From Sphingobacterium sp. ML3W (GTDB taxonomy: Bacteria; Bacteroidota; Bacteroidia; Sphingobacteriales; Sphingobacteriaceae), in assembly GCF_000747525.1 (NCBI RefSeq), contig NZ_CP009278.1, positions 248,001-312,000 on the forward strand: 64,000 nucleotides of DNA. The letters are read 5' to 3'. The notes below the pieces were generated by a model. That model saw nothing but the letters and a program-made list of their open reading frames with translations, searched no databases and was not told where the DNA came from. Numbering within the stretch: position 1 is the stretch's first letter; each line of letters opens with the position of its first letter. This document shows positions 28,650-37,975 of the stretch, one piece after another. The position numbers and the translations under genes are program-made.

Positions 28650-30719
28650 TTATCTAATGGTACTACCAGGCTTGATTGCCGTTGTTGGATTGACAAAATC
28701 CAAACGACCATCAGCATCTTCCGCCATTAGGATCATCCCTTGAGAGGTGATTCCTTTGATATCACGAGGTTCTAAATTCACCAATATAGATACTTGCTTA
28801 CCGATGATTTCCTCAGGCGAGAAAAATTCAGCAATTCCTGACACAACAGTACGTTGATCAATCCCTGTATCGATTTTGATTTTTAATAATTTTTTCGTCT
28901 TGGCAACTTTTTCCGCTTCGAGGATAGTTCCCACACGAATGTCAAGTTTCGTAAAGTCTTCAAAAGCAATATTTGCTTTCTCAGGTTCCGTTTTCACGTT
29001 TGCAGCTGCATTCGCAATTTTTGCTTCCGCCAACTTGTTCAATTGAAACTCAACCTGCTCATCCGTTATTTTTTCAAATAATAACTGTACCTCACTCAAT
29101 TGATGTCCATCAGCAATTAAGTCAGACTTTCCAGCATCTGTCCAGTCTTTACGCGGGAAATCCAGCATTTCGAAAAGTTTAGTAGCCGTTTTCGGAAGGA
29201 ATGGTTGTGCCAATACAGCTAAGTTTGCAACAATTTGCGTAGCCACATTCAACACTGTTTTTACACGTTCTTCATCCGTTTTGATGACTTTCCATGGTTC
29301 TTCATCTGCTAAATATTTATTTCCTAGGCGAGCAACGTTCATAAAATGAGCCATCGCTTCACGGAAACGGTATTGTTGCAACGAACCAGCGATTGCCTCC
29401 GGCAATTTTGCCATTTCGCTGAAGACATGTTGGTCCACCTCATTTAAAGGTGATCCGGATAAAACTTGACCATTGAAATATTTATGAGAAAGCACCATGA
29501 CGCGATTGACAAAGTTCCCTAAAATGGCAACCAATTCATTGTTCACACGTGCTTGAAAATCTTTCCATGTAAATTCGCTATCTGAAGTCTCCGGAAGTAT
29601 TGATGTCAATACATAGCGCAATTCATCCTGTTTACCTGGAAATTCTTCTAAATATTCATGTAACCATACAGCATGGTTACGTGAGGTCGATAATTTATCA
29701 CCTTCAAGATTCAAAAATTCATTGGCAGGTACATTATCGGGTAAAATGTATTCACCATGCGCATGTAAGATGGCAGGAAAGATGATACAATGGAATACGA
29801 TATTATCTTTTCCAATAAAATGTATCAAACAGGAGTCATCCTCTGGATTTGTTTGTTTTTTCCAATAATCTTCCCAGTTTTTACCCTGATCTATCGCCCA
29901 TTGTTTAGTAGCCGAAATGTAACCGATAGGAGCATCTAACCAAACATAGAGTTTTTTACCAGCAGCTTCTTTAAGCGGAACATCTACTCCCCAGTCCAAA
30001 TCACGCGTCATGGAGCGCGGTTGTAAACCTGATTTTAACCAAGATTGGCACTGACCAAAAACATTGGATTTTAAAACGTCTTTTTTACCTTCTATCAACC
30101 ATTTTTCCAACCAAGGTTGATACTTATCCAGAGGAAGGTACCAATGTTTTGTTTTTCTTAATATCGGTGTTTTACCACTTAATGTAGAGATCGGATTGAT
30201 TAGATCTGTAGGACTTAATGATGTACCACATTTTTCACATTGATCGCCATAGGCGCCTTCAGCCTTACAGTTCGGGCAAGTACCAACGATGTAACGGTCA
30301 GCTAAGAATTGATTAAAATCTTCATCATAATATTGTTCTGAAAATTTTTCAACAAACTCTCCTTTATCGTATAAATTCGTGAAGAACTCTTGGGATAATT
30401 CATGGTGGATAGGTTCGGAAGTGCGATGATAGATATCGAACGCAATACCAAACTCTTCAAAGCTTTCTTTGATTTGCGTATTGTATTTATCAATGATCTG
30501 CTGTGGCGTAATACCTTCTTTTTTAGCTCGAATGGTAATCGCAGCACCATGTTCATCAGAACCACAAACATAAACAACGTCTTTATTGTTTAGACGTAGA
30601 TAACGAACGAAAATGTCGCCTGGGATATATGCGCCGGCCAAATGACCAATATGCAAAGGACCATTAGCATAAGGCAATGCAGATGTAATGGTGTAACGTT
30701 TTTTGGATAAATTACTCAA
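28650..30719 (-). CDS. metG: Methionyl-tRNA synthetase
   Basis: A 689-residue class Ia synthetase. It has the HIGH motif in [17 protein letters not shown], the zinc knuckle [18 protein letters not shown], the KMSKS equivalent as [12 protein letters not shown] and a C-terminal EMAPII/Trbp111 tRNA-binding domain beginning [17 protein letters not shown]. It charges tRNA-Met with methionine. The KMSKS loop reads KLSTS, a variant seen across Bacteroidota. The length is typical for the two-knuckle form with the dimerising tail. It is monocistronic and shares a terminator with the gene opposite. Confidence 0.95.
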   Translation of the reverse strand: MSNLSKKRYTITSALPYANGPLHIGHLAGAYIPGDIFVRYLRLNNKDVVYVCGSDEHGAAITIRAKKEGITPQQIIDKYNTQIKESFEEFGIAFDIYHRTSEPIHHELSQEFFTNLYDKGEFVEKFSEQYYDEDFNQFLADRYIVGTCPNCKAEGAYGDQCEKCGTSLSPTDLINPISTLSGKTPILRKTKHWYLPLDKYQPWLEKWLIEGKKDVLKSNVFGQCQSWLKSGLQPRSMTRDLDWGVDVPLKEAAGKKLYVWLDAPIGYISATKQWAIDQGKNWEDYWKKQTNPEDDSCLIHFIGKDNIVFHCIIFPAILHAHGEYILPDNVPANEFLNLEGDKLSTSRNHAVWLHEYLEEFPGKQDELRYVLTSILPETSDSEFTWKDFQARVNNELVAILGNFVNRVMVLSHKYFNGQVLSGSPLNEVDQHVFSEMAKLPEAIAGSLQQYRFREAMAHFMNVARLGNKYLADEEPWKVIKTDEERVKTVLNVATQIVANLAVLAQPFLPKTATKLFEMLDFPRKDWTDAGKSDLIADGHQLSEVQLLFEKITDEQVEFQLNKLAEAKIANAAANVKTEPEKANIAFEDFTKLDIRVGTILEAEKVAKTKKLLKIKIDTGIDQRTVVSGIAEFFSPEEIIGKQVSILVNLEPRDIKGITSQGMILMAEDADGRLDFVNPTTAIKPGSTIR

Positions 30720-30818
30720 TGCTATACAGTAAATTAATTGTTAGCGAAATAAAAAAACAAATTAAATGTTTGTTTCTTTCACAAAGATAATTCAATTTGC
30801 GGTATTAAAATAAAGATT

Positions 30819-31724
30819 ATGACGAAAATACCTGAATTTCTTAAAGCAGGCGATAAAGTCGCAATTGTCTGTCCAGCAAGTTTTATCCGTGGGAATATAG
30901 ATGTAGCGGTTAAAATATTAGAGTCATGGGGTCTAGAGGTTCTTTTAGGGAAGACCGTGACTGCTGCTTATCATCAATTTGCAGGGGATGACCGCGAACG
31001 TGCTGAAGATTTGCAATGGGCTTTGGATGACGAGTCTATTAAAGCTGTTTTCGCAGCTCGCGGTGGATATGGTTGCGTACGTATCATTGATCAACTTGAT
31101 TTTTCTCTTTTTGAAAAACAACCCAAGTGGCTTGTTGGCTTTAGTGATATCACGGTTTTACATAGTCATATCCAACGTCAATATGGTATCCCCACGATAC
31201 ATGGACAGATGCCCAAATCATTTGAAGCTGGGACTGAAGCATCATTAGATACCCTAAAAGCAGCATTATTTGGACATATTGTAGATCATCAATATACCCA
31301 AGAAGCGGCTCCAAGTCGGATAGGTGAGGGCGAAGGCGTGCTTATAGGCGGAAATTTGGCCATACTTTTGTCCGTATTGGCCTCAGAATCGGATGTCAAT
31401 TACGATGGTAAAATTTTATTTATTGAAGACGTAGGAGAGTCTTTCTATAGTGTAGACCGCATGTTATGGGCATTAAAACGTGCCGGTAAATTTAGAAAAT
31501 TGAAGGGCTTAATCGTCGGTGGTTTTACGGCCATGAAAGATGGAGACCCTTCCTTTGGCCAAACGGTAGCAGAGATGGTGATGGATAAAGTATCCGATGA
31601 TCATTTTCCTGTTGCATTTGATTATCCTGCAGGACATATTGACGATAATCATGCCTTGATTCTAGGGAAGAAAGTAAAATTGAAAATAACACAACATAAG
31701 GTTTCATTAACATATATCGATTAA
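30819..31724 (+). CDS. LD-carboxypeptidase, peptidase family S66
   Basis: A 301-residue protein. The serine nucleophile is in the family motif VGFSDITVLHSH, the Glu in FIEDVGESFYSVDRM and the His in PAGHIDDNHALILG. GGNLAILLSVL is also conserved. S66 enzymes cut the L-Lys or meso-DAP to D-Ala bond of murein tetrapeptides in peptidoglycan recycling, or act on related peptides. No signal peptide is seen, so it is cytoplasmic. A DoxX gene starts 5 bases after its stop, indicating one transcript. Confidence 0.9.
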   Translation: MTKIPEFLKAGDKVAIVCPASFIRGNIDVAVKILESWGLEVLLGKTVTAAYHQFAGDDRERAEDLQWALDDESIKAVFAARGGYGCVRIIDQLDFSLFEKQPKWLVGFSDITVLHSHIQRQYGIPTIHGQMPKSFEAGTEASLDTLKAALFGHIVDHQYTQEAAPSRIGEGEGVLIGGNLAILLSVLASESDVNYDGKILFIEDVGESFYSVDRMLWALKRAGKFRKLKGLIVGGFTAMKDGDPSFGQTVAEMVMDKVSDDHFPVAFDYPAGHIDDNHALILGKKVKLKITQHKVSLTYID

Positions 31725-31729
31725 ATATT

Positions 31730-32137
31730 ATGGCAATATTTCAAACATTAGGAAAATACAAGGATCTAGGTTTATTGATGATACGTATAGGTTTGGGAGC
31801 GATGATGATTGTGCATGGTTTCCCGAAGATAATGGGTGGGATGCCGATGTGGGAAAAACTAGGTGCGTCCATGGGAGTTTTAGGCGTTCATTTTTTACCC
31901 GTTTTTTGGGGGTTGATGGCAGCTGTTACAGAAAGTATAGGCGGGTTATTTCTATTGATAGGCCTTTGGACCAGACCATCTTTATTACTCTTAGCCTTTA
32001 CGATGTTCATTGCTGCCTTAGTTCATTTTGGAAAAGGGGATGGGCTTAATGGGGCTTCCCATGCTATCGAATTGTGCTTTGTGTTTTTTGGTCTGTTATT
32101 TATTGGACCAGGGAAATACTCAGTCGATAAAAAATAA
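31730..32137 (+). CDS. DoxX family membrane protein
   Basis: A 135-residue protein with four predicted membrane helices (about residues 13-32, 46-66, 74-92 and 105-125). DoxX signatures are present as RIGLGAMMIVHGFPKIMGG and later LLIGLWTRPS. Its function is uncertain; relatives take part in thiosulfate:quinone or redox chemistry, or are simply small membrane proteins. It is translationally close to the LD-carboxypeptidase and ends at a strong terminator. Confidence 0.85.
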   Translation: MAIFQTLGKYKDLGLLMIRIGLGAMMIVHGFPKIMGGMPMWEKLGASMGVLGVHFLPVFWGLMAAVTESIGGLFLLIGLWTRPSLLLLAFTMFIAALVHFGKGDGLNGASHAIELCFVFFGLLFIGPGKYSVDKK

Positions 32138-32155
32138 ACCGATAAGGCTTACAGC

Positions 32156-32195
32156 AAAAAAGCGGGATTCCAAATTATGGAATCCCGCTTTTTTG
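32156..32195. terminator. Bidirectional hairpin terminator
   Basis: AAAAAAGCGGGATTCC pairs with GGAATCCCGCTTTTTT around a 7-base loop between the convergent DoxX and hexosaminidase genes. Confidence 0.9.
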
Positions 32196-32208
32196 TTGAT
32201 CAACTATT

Positions 32209-34719
32209 TTAGAAGGTAGAAATAATCCCTAGGTCACCGTTTGGTGTGATGACTCTAAATTTGTATGTCGATTTGTTATGAAAAGGAATGGCCTCTTTGA
32301 ATTCCTTGGATTTTAAAGAGGGTTCAGTGTTATCTTCTGTATAATAGATCTTAAATCCAGGGTAATCGGCATTTGCAACCAATTTTCCATCGACTAGTTT
32401 GACGCCAACAGCTGGTACGCGATAATGGTATCCCTGATTTAACTTGTCTAGTTTTTTTAATTCATCATTACCCAGTTTTTGCATAAATCCGGCATAGCTC
32501 TTCTGGTAAGCTTGTGCATCAAAGTTATCGCCCTTTTCCCAGCTTTGTTCAGCTGCCCATCCACGATCGGCAACAGCCAATAAGCGTGGGAAAATCATTT
32601 CTTCTAACCGGGTGTCATTATTTATTTTTTCGGACCAAAGACCAGCTTTCACCCCTAAGAAATTGGCTTTTCCCTTTGCAGTCAAGTGCACTTTATTTTT
32701 TGCAAAATCTTGTGGTAAGTCATTTCCAGCATTATCTTTAAAAATATTGAGGAAATAATTTTCCGGAGCGAAAGAGTATGTTTTGTTGATATCAACCAAT
32801 CCTACCCAGCTGTGTCCTGGCTCGGCAAAATTATGGTCCCAAGTCATGTCCAGATAATTATTATAAGCAGATGTAAAGACAACTTTATAGCCCGCATTTG
32901 CTAAGCGGTAAGCTAAATCTTCTTGTCCACCACCAATGAGGTTATTCCAGACATTTAAGTTTATTTTATGATCCGCTAGTGCAGGGTTGACATCCATTCC
33001 TTTTCCGAAATTCTTCATTCCCATTTCTTCCCAACCCGACATGGTCAATCCTTTGGACTGGCAGATTTCATTAATCTTATTGATATAATATGGCCACACA
33101 TCGTATACAGAGGTGATGTTGTTCTCTTTCATGAATGCCGCGATCCTTGGCGATTTCTCCCATGCGCCAGCTGGTGTTTCATCGCCACCTAAATCGATCA
33201 TTGTCAGCGGTACACCCGCTTGTTCATGCATGCTTTTAATCTCGTCAATGACTTTACTGAGAAAATGGTAAACAGAAGGTAGAGCTGGATTCAAGACATT
33301 GTCATTCCAGTTTTGAGCAGAATTGTAAACCGATTGGTCAGCTGGGTCATGCAATAAATATTCTTCAGCAGCTTTTAGGTTTCCAGCCTTCTTCAGCTTG
33401 TTATAGCGAGCTTCCATTGATTTTATCGCAGCACGAGCATGTCCCGGCGTTTCAATTTCTGGTATCACTTCAATATGTCTCGCTGCAGCATAACGTAAAA
33501 TAGCAATGTAATCTTGTGCAGTTAGGTATTGCTTGTCTTTTGCTACCGCACCAGAACCATAGGCTGGTTGTATCGCTTTTCCGTCTTTAAAGTTAGCCGA
33601 ACGGACACTTCCTATTTCTGTCAATTCTGGTAATCCTGGAATCTCTAAGCGCCAGCCCTCGTCATCGATAAAATGGAAGTGAAATTTATTCAATTTATAT
33701 TGTGCCATGGCATCGAGGATGCGTAAAACCTCCTCTTTACTATGGAAGTTGCGTGCTACATCCAGCATTAATCCTCTGTAGGGAAAACGTGGTTGGTCTT
33801 TTACCTGAGCAAATGGAAAGTTTAAAGTTTTGTTTGTGCTGCTCCAGTCTGTTGCAGGAAGTAGCGATTTTAACGATTGTAAACCATAAAAAGCGCCTGT
33901 TGCGGTACTGGCTTTAATTTCGATTCCTTTGTTATCGATCGTCAATGCGTAGCCTTCGTTTGCGAAACCTGCTGATTTCACGATCTTTAACTGCGATTCT
34001 TTGCTTTGACTGTTTTGTGCTTGTATACCTGTTTGTTCTTTTAAGAATTGGATGAATAAAGCAACCTCCTTGTTAAAGTCTGCATCTGAATTGATCGAAA
34101 CAGTATTAACCAACTTAAAGGACTTAGCCCTATCCACCATGGCTTGTGCCGGTAATGGTAAAATATCTTGTTGTGTTCCTTTAGAAAGTAGTTCATTGCT
34201 CGTAAACTTCTGCGCTAAGTATGTTTTCCGTTCGTCCTCAGTAAAGGTATTCCTTTGTGCTTGATAGTTTTTGATGTCAGCATAAGTACCCTTGTCGTCA
34301 TAACTTACATATAGCCCAATAGGCCCATCGGTGTAATTAATCAAACCGCCTACCGTGGTGAAGCTGATTTCTATCGTATCCTTAGGTTGTAAGATCATGT
34401 TATTTTTCGCAAACTCGATCTGGAATAAATCGCCATTACGATGGGATAACTTAAAACGTGAATCGACAGATTGAGCATCTATTCCACGGATGAAATTAAA
34501 CCACAAAGACCAATCCTTGAGAGCAAGCGCTTGGCTATTGGTGTTTTTGATGATTAATTTAGAAGAAGGATTCTTTTTCAAGTTTTTTCCGGTCGGTACT
34601 TCCCATGTCACCTCAATTTTATTTTCAATATTTGTTGGCGACTGCGCAAAGAGATTTGCAGCCAAAAGCCCCATTGTTGCCGATAGCAAAAAGTGCTTTT
34701 TATAAGATTGATTATTCAT
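32209..34719 (-). CDS. Beta-N-acetylhexosaminidase, GH20
   Basis: An 836-residue exported protein with a signal region ending LLAANLFAQ. The N terminus is a carbohydrate-binding CHB_HEX-like beta domain, followed by a GH20b domain and the catalytic barrel. The barrel is marked by YRGLMLDVARNFHSKEEVLR, NKFHFHFIDDEGWRLEIPG and the catalytic Asp-Glu pair in MIDLGGDETPAGAWEKS. The C terminus has a small beta domain (YPGFKIYYTEDNTEPSLKS). It removes terminal GlcNAc or GalNAc from glycans in the periplasm. The amino-sugar product fits nagB in the same window, though the two are far apart. It is the last core gene before tRNA-Glu. Confidence 0.92.
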   Translation of the reverse strand: MNNQSYKKHFLLSATMGLLAANLFAQSPTNIENKIEVTWEVPTGKNLKKNPSSKLIIKNTNSQALALKDWSLWFNFIRGIDAQSVDSRFKLSHRNGDLFQIEFAKNNMILQPKDTIEISFTTVGGLINYTDGPIGLYVSYDDKGTYADIKNYQAQRNTFTEDERKTYLAQKFTSNELLSKGTQQDILPLPAQAMVDRAKSFKLVNTVSINSDADFNKEVALFIQFLKEQTGIQAQNSQSKESQLKIVKSAGFANEGYALTIDNKGIEIKASTATGAFYGLQSLKSLLPATDWSSTNKTLNFPFAQVKDQPRFPYRGLMLDVARNFHSKEEVLRILDAMAQYKLNKFHFHFIDDEGWRLEIPGLPELTEIGSVRSANFKDGKAIQPAYGSGAVAKDKQYLTAQDYIAILRYAAARHIEVIPEIETPGHARAAIKSMEARYNKLKKAGNLKAAEEYLLHDPADQSVYNSAQNWNDNVLNPALPSVYHFLSKVIDEIKSMHEQAGVPLTMIDLGGDETPAGAWEKSPRIAAFMKENNITSVYDVWPYYINKINEICQSKGLTMSGWEEMGMKNFGKGMDVNPALADHKINLNVWNNLIGGGQEDLAYRLANAGYKVVFTSAYNNYLDMTWDHNFAEPGHSWVGLVDINKTYSFAPENYFLNIFKDNAGNDLPQDFAKNKVHLTAKGKANFLGVKAGLWSEKINNDTRLEEMIFPRLLAVADRGWAAEQSWEKGDNFDAQAYQKSYAGFMQKLGNDELKKLDKLNQGYHYRVPAVGVKLVDGKLVANADYPGFKIYYTEDNTEPSLKSKEFKEAIPFHNKSTYKFRVITPNGDLGIISTF

Positions 34720-34797
34720 AAATTTAATAGCGCTCTAGTTTCTTGTGTATCTAAAGATACAATTTTTAGATAAATAAATAATTTTATCATTTATATT

Positions 34798-34827
34798 TTG
34801 ATATATTCAATATACTTTCTATATTTG
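34798..34827 (+). promoter_or_regulatory. Promoter of tRNA-Glu
   Basis: TTG (34798-34800), exactly 19 bases, then TATATTTG (34820-34827), a full match to the Bacteroidota sigma-70-type consensus, 18 bases before the tRNA 5' end. Confidence 0.75.
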
Positions 34828-34845
34828 CACACCGAAACACAAAAA

Positions 34846-34917
34846 GGCCCGTTCGTCTAGGGGTTAGGACGTTAGATTTTCATTCTAGAAACAGGGGTTC
34901 GATTCCCCTACGGGCTA
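34846..34917 (+). tRNA. tRNA-Glu (anticodon UUC)
   Basis: A complete cloverleaf can be folded: acceptor GGCCCGT/ACGGGCT, a D-arm with the GGGGTTAGGA loop, an anticodon stem TTAGA/TCTAG with loop TTTTCAT (anticodon TTC), and a T-arm with GGTTCGATTCC. CCA is not encoded. It is the last clear core-genome feature; accessory DNA begins just downstream. A hairpin terminator follows after two bases. Confidence 0.95.
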
Positions 34918-34918
34918 C

Positions 34919-34950
34919 AAAAAAGCGACTCCAAAAGAGTCGCTTTTTTT
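34919..34950 (+). terminator. Terminator of tRNA-Glu
   Basis: AAAAAAGCGACTC, four bases, GAGTCGC and a T-run directly after the tRNA. Confidence 0.88.
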
Positions 34951-35243
34951 ATGCAATCTATTCTGTCATATTTCATTTTTTATTTACAATATACGATGTG
35001 TGCATATGGCCCATTAAGTAACCTTAAGCAGGCAATCAGCATATCCCTCGAAAAGAACAGTTTCAAGAACAGTAGGGGGGTAAAAGGGGAACAAGTGGAT
35101 ACCAAACCCGCCATTAAATTAGGGTTACGATAGTGGTAAGCCGGAGTTAGCAGGGAGTTAATAGGGCTATACCCCTACTAACCCCCTATTAACCCCCTAT
35201 AAAACCCCTGTTATTCCCTTATTAAATCAGAGCTTGGTATGAG
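34951..35243. repeat. Gene-poor stretch after tRNA-Glu with degenerate C-rich tandem repeat
   Basis: No convincing gene is seen; a 60-codon frame at 34951-35133 resembles nothing. From 35157 there is an inverted repeat (GTTAATAGGG at 35157-35166, CCCTATTAAC at 35184-35193). About four degenerate units of the type ACCCCCTATTA occupy 35170-35218. The repeats are unlike the surrounding AT-rich DNA and abut the IS at 35244. They could be a relic of an integration or replication site, but nothing confirms this. Confidence 0.45.
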
Positions 35244-35326
35244 TGACCCGTCCTAAAATAGCTATACAGTTTATTTAATAAATCCTGGTTTTAACTATAC
35301 AACTTTCGACATTAATCCGAAATAAG

Positions 35327-36331
35327 CTATACAGCATATTCGTCAAATGTAATAATTTCACTCGAAGAATGTAAATCTTCTTCATTTGTCAATTCCATAA
35401 GTTCTTTTTCGGTAACGTCGTAATTTTTAGAATATGCTTTCCATCTTTTCCTCAATGCCACATTCTGGCGATGAGCTTCAGATGGTGTGAGATAATCACA
35501 GCTGCTATGAGGTCTAATATTATTATATGAATCAATGCTCTTATCAATATATAAGCACATCTCGGGAAATGATAGTTTTTTGGTATAAAATTCAAATTCA
35601 TTTTTTAGTATCCCATTAACACGTTCTGCCAATGCATTTTCGTAAGGACTTCCATTTTCAGTCATACTAACAGCTATTTTATTGGATCTTAACTGTTCTA
35701 CATATAATGTACTACAATACTGAGTTCCTCGGTCAGAATGATGGATAAGAGGTAAATCTATCCATTCTCTATTGTTCACTGCCATTTCAAGGGCTCTCAC
35801 ACAACCTATCGTAGTCATATCCTCACGAAAGCAATAGCCCATGATTTTTCGAGAATAAGCATCAGTAACAAGACTAAGGTATCCCCATTTATCTATAAGC
35901 CTAATATAGGTAATATCACTAACCCACAACTCTTCTGGCCGACTAATTACTAACTCTTTTATGATATTGGGATATTTGCGTAGATGATGACGAGAGTTCG
36001 TTGTCTTCACGTTACGCCGTCGCGTGCGAACTAAGAGACCATGCGAACCGATCAAATCGAATAAATAATCTCGGCCAACTTCTATATTATGAGAAGCTAA
36101 AATAGGTGACAACATGAAATGAAGCTTGCGTACACCTACTCGTGGTAAATATTCACGTATCTTCAAAACCTCCTGTAAAATAATATCATCTACAAAATTA
36201 GACGCACGTGAGCGCCAAAGGTGATCATAATAAGCATGACGACTCTTGCCAAACAGTTTGCATAAATTACCTATCCCTATTTTTGGAAATAAGTTCTGCA
36301 GGACTAAGACTGCTTGGCACCAGACTTTTTT
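35327..36331 (-). CDS. IS3-family transposase OrfB (made by -1 frameshift from OrfA)
   Basis: The open frame runs unbroken from the frameshift site to 35327. It starts with an extension rich in Leu and Lys (LQNLFPKIGIGNLCKLFGKS) and then the rve integrase core. Its DDE triad is in ELWVSDITYI, HHSDRGTQYCS and ALAERVNGILKNEF. A possible internal ATG start lies at 36166, but the coding continuity upstream of it shows that the main product is an OrfAB fusion. It catalyses cutting and strand transfer of the IS ends. No inactivating change is visible. Confidence 0.85.
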   Translation of the reverse strand, partial: KKVWCQAVLVLQNLFPKIGIGNLCKLFGKSRHAYYDHLWRSRASNFVDDIILQEVLKIREYLPRVGVRKLHFMLSPILASHNIEVGRDYLFDLIGSHGLLVRTRRRNVKTTNSRHHLRKYPNIIKELVISRPEELWVSDITYIRLIDKWGYLSLVTDAYSRKIMGYCFREDMTTIGCVRALEMAVNNREWIDLPLIHHSDRGTQYCSTLYVEQLRSNKIAVSMTENGSPYENALAERVNGILKNEFEFYTKKLSFPEMCLYIDKSIDSYNNIRPHSSCDYLTPSEAHRQNVALRKRWKAYSKNYDVTEKELMELTNEEDLHSSSEIITFDEYAV

Positions 36332-36843
36332 CGGATATTAATATTTAACTGTTCTTCGGCAACATCGATCAAAGTGTTTAAGGCAGTAATTTTTAATTGA
36401 GCGGCAGATAAAGCAGCTTTTAATGCTTCTAGTTCACTATCATTTACCTTACACAAATCTTCATCTTCCACGACATCAGCTTTTAAAATGCTAATATCGA
36501 CATTTTCTTTCTTAAGTAATCTAACCCATTTTGCAATGGTATCATGACCGTGGATATTGTAAATCTCGTTAGCTTCTGAAATGCTTAGCGTACCTTGCAT
36601 AATCTGAAGAGCGATAGAACGACGCTGGAGAGGTGATAATTTAGTATATTTTGGAGTGCACACATCCTGAACAGTATACTTTATCATCCATTTACTCAAT
36701 GCTTGGCCACCAACGCTTAATTTTTCGCAAACTTGTCGTTTGGAATAACCTTTCTTTAATAATGATAACGATTTTTTTATGACTGATTTGTCATAATAAG
36801 GAGTAGATTTGAGTTCGGGTTTCTTTGCTTTTATTTTGTTCAT
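36304..36843 (-). CDS. IS3-family transposase OrfA
   Basis: A 179-residue protein with two helix-turn-helix segments. The first is around SLLKKGYSKRQVCEKLSVGG and the second around QGTLSISEANEIYNIHGHDT. A C-terminal coiled-coil-like segment (EALKAALSAAQLKITALNTL) probably mediates dimerisation. The slippery heptamer A AAA AAG (reverse strand of 36325-36331) lies seven codons before the OrfA stop. A shift there to the -1 frame joins OrfB. OrfA alone usually regulates transposition. Longer than the common 90-100-residue OrfA, it fits the IS150-like two-HTH type. Confidence 0.85.
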   Translation of the reverse strand: MNKIKAKKPELKSTPYYDKSVIKKSLSLLKKGYSKRQVCEKLSVGGQALSKWMIKYTVQDVCTPKYTKLSPLQRRSIALQIMQGTLSISEANEIYNIHGHDTIAKWVRLLKKENVDISILKADVVEDEDLCKVNDSELEALKAALSAAQLKITALNTLIDVAEEQLNINIRKKSGAKQS

Positions 36844-37165
36844 ACACTATAATTAGTGTATAACTATTCTAGGACTAGACAGAGCTTAGTACCTCTTTAA
36901 TTATAATCTAGTTCGCTATTGGTCAATCCTAGATCATCAATAAAAACCTAACAAAACCAACTCAAGACGCTTAAAAACAACTATTTAAAGGGGTTAATAG
37001 AAAGATATTTGACATCCTTTCATACAGCAGATTATTGCGTATATTTGAGAGACGCGAGGAACCTGAGTGAAAATTTACAATTGTATCTTATTTAAAAAAG
37101 TTGGAGAAACTTGTGTTTAGAACAGTTTTATTGCGTTTGCTACAAAAACAAGAATAATTTAAATT

Positions 37166-37729
37166 ATGAAAAAGGTTCTCTTAACATTGGTCATGTTAAC
37201 ATCTCCATTTGTTATTTTTCATTCGAAGGCTCAAACACAAAAAATCAATAAAATTGATTTTTTCGATACTGTCGTAAACAATCATCATCAAATCTTTCCA
37301 TTCTCAGGTATTCCTTCAGCTATCGAAATGGTGCTAAAGTATTGTAAGGTAGTGAATTTTGATTTTGACAACTTGCAAAATGAATGGCAAAACAAAACGG
37401 ATGGTTCGTTCGCTGACTTTGACAAGAAAGAATTATACGGAATTACTTTCTCGCAAAAATTTGTTGTGCCTCGTGATGCAAGTTTTCCGATAGACAGTCT
37501 TTTTCAAACCATAGAAAATGAATTGAAGTCTGGTAAAAAAGTAATTATCGCACTGCAAATGGAAGCGGGCTGGCCTATTTTTGTCGTCTATAAACAAACT
37601 CCAGATGGCGAATTTGTTTCATACAGCAAACATGGAAGCCATACCTTAATCATTAGAAATACAAAAGAAATTGTGAAAAAGTCTAACGGTACAGAAATCA
37701 TGACTTACAGCATTTCTCCTCGTTTGTAG
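37166..37729 (+). CDS. Secreted C39-like protein, predicted catalytically dead paralogue
   Basis: A 187-residue protein with a signal peptide (about 1-22, ending FHSKAQ). It is a close paralogue of the next gene over its whole length, including the ribosome-site region. The papain-type helix reads HQIFPFSGIPSAIEMVLKY, so the expected nucleophile Cys is Gly48, although the oxyanion Gln42 remains. The later region AGWPIFVVYKQTPDGEF has Pro137 where the paralogue has His. Both predicted catalytic residues are lost while the frame, signal and all other features are kept, which argues for selection on a non-enzymatic role rather than decay. The peptidase assignment itself rests on motif reading and is moderate. 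Confidence 0.6.
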   Translation: MKKVLLTLVMLTSPFVIFHSKAQTQKINKIDFFDTVVNNHHQIFPFSGIPSAIEMVLKYCKVVNFDFDNLQNEWQNKTDGSFADFDKKELYGITFSQKFVVPRDASFPIDSLFQTIENELKSGKKVIIALQMEAGWPIFVVYKQTPDGEFVSYSKHGSHTLIIRNTKEIVKKSNGTEIMTYSISPRL

Positions 37730-37975
37730 TGAGAGGTAAGAATGCCCTATGGTACAGACTTGTAGCCTGTTTATTATTCCTCCTAACAAAAAAATAAAAA
37801 TAGATATATTTAAAAAAAGATGGAATATAAAGGCATTCTTTGTAAAAAACTGTTGCCAAATATATATATTAGTACAAACATTAAAATGAGCATGTTATGG
37901 GGAGTACAATATGTTTATTCACCAAGATTTCGACCGTTTAACACAGCTTTGGTAAAAACAATAATGATTTAAATT

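Larger units (their letters stand above)
35244..36881 (-). mobile_element. IS3-family insertion sequence, complete
   Basis: A 1638-bp element with imperfect terminal inverted repeats: left end TGACCCGTCCTAAAATAGCT and, on the other strand at the right end, TGTCTAGTCCTAGAATAGTT. A 3-bp duplication GAG flanks both sides (35241-35243 and 36882-36884). It encodes OrfA and OrfB on the minus strand, linked by an A AAA AAG frameshift site. The sequence CAGAGCTT(G/A)GTA also occurs just outside both ends, which may be chance or a longer target repeat. The element looks intact and potentially mobile. Confidence 0.8.

Noticed and set aside
35157..35218. Possible CRISPR array
   Set aside because: The units are only about 11-12 bases, degenerate and without spacers; no cas genes are near.
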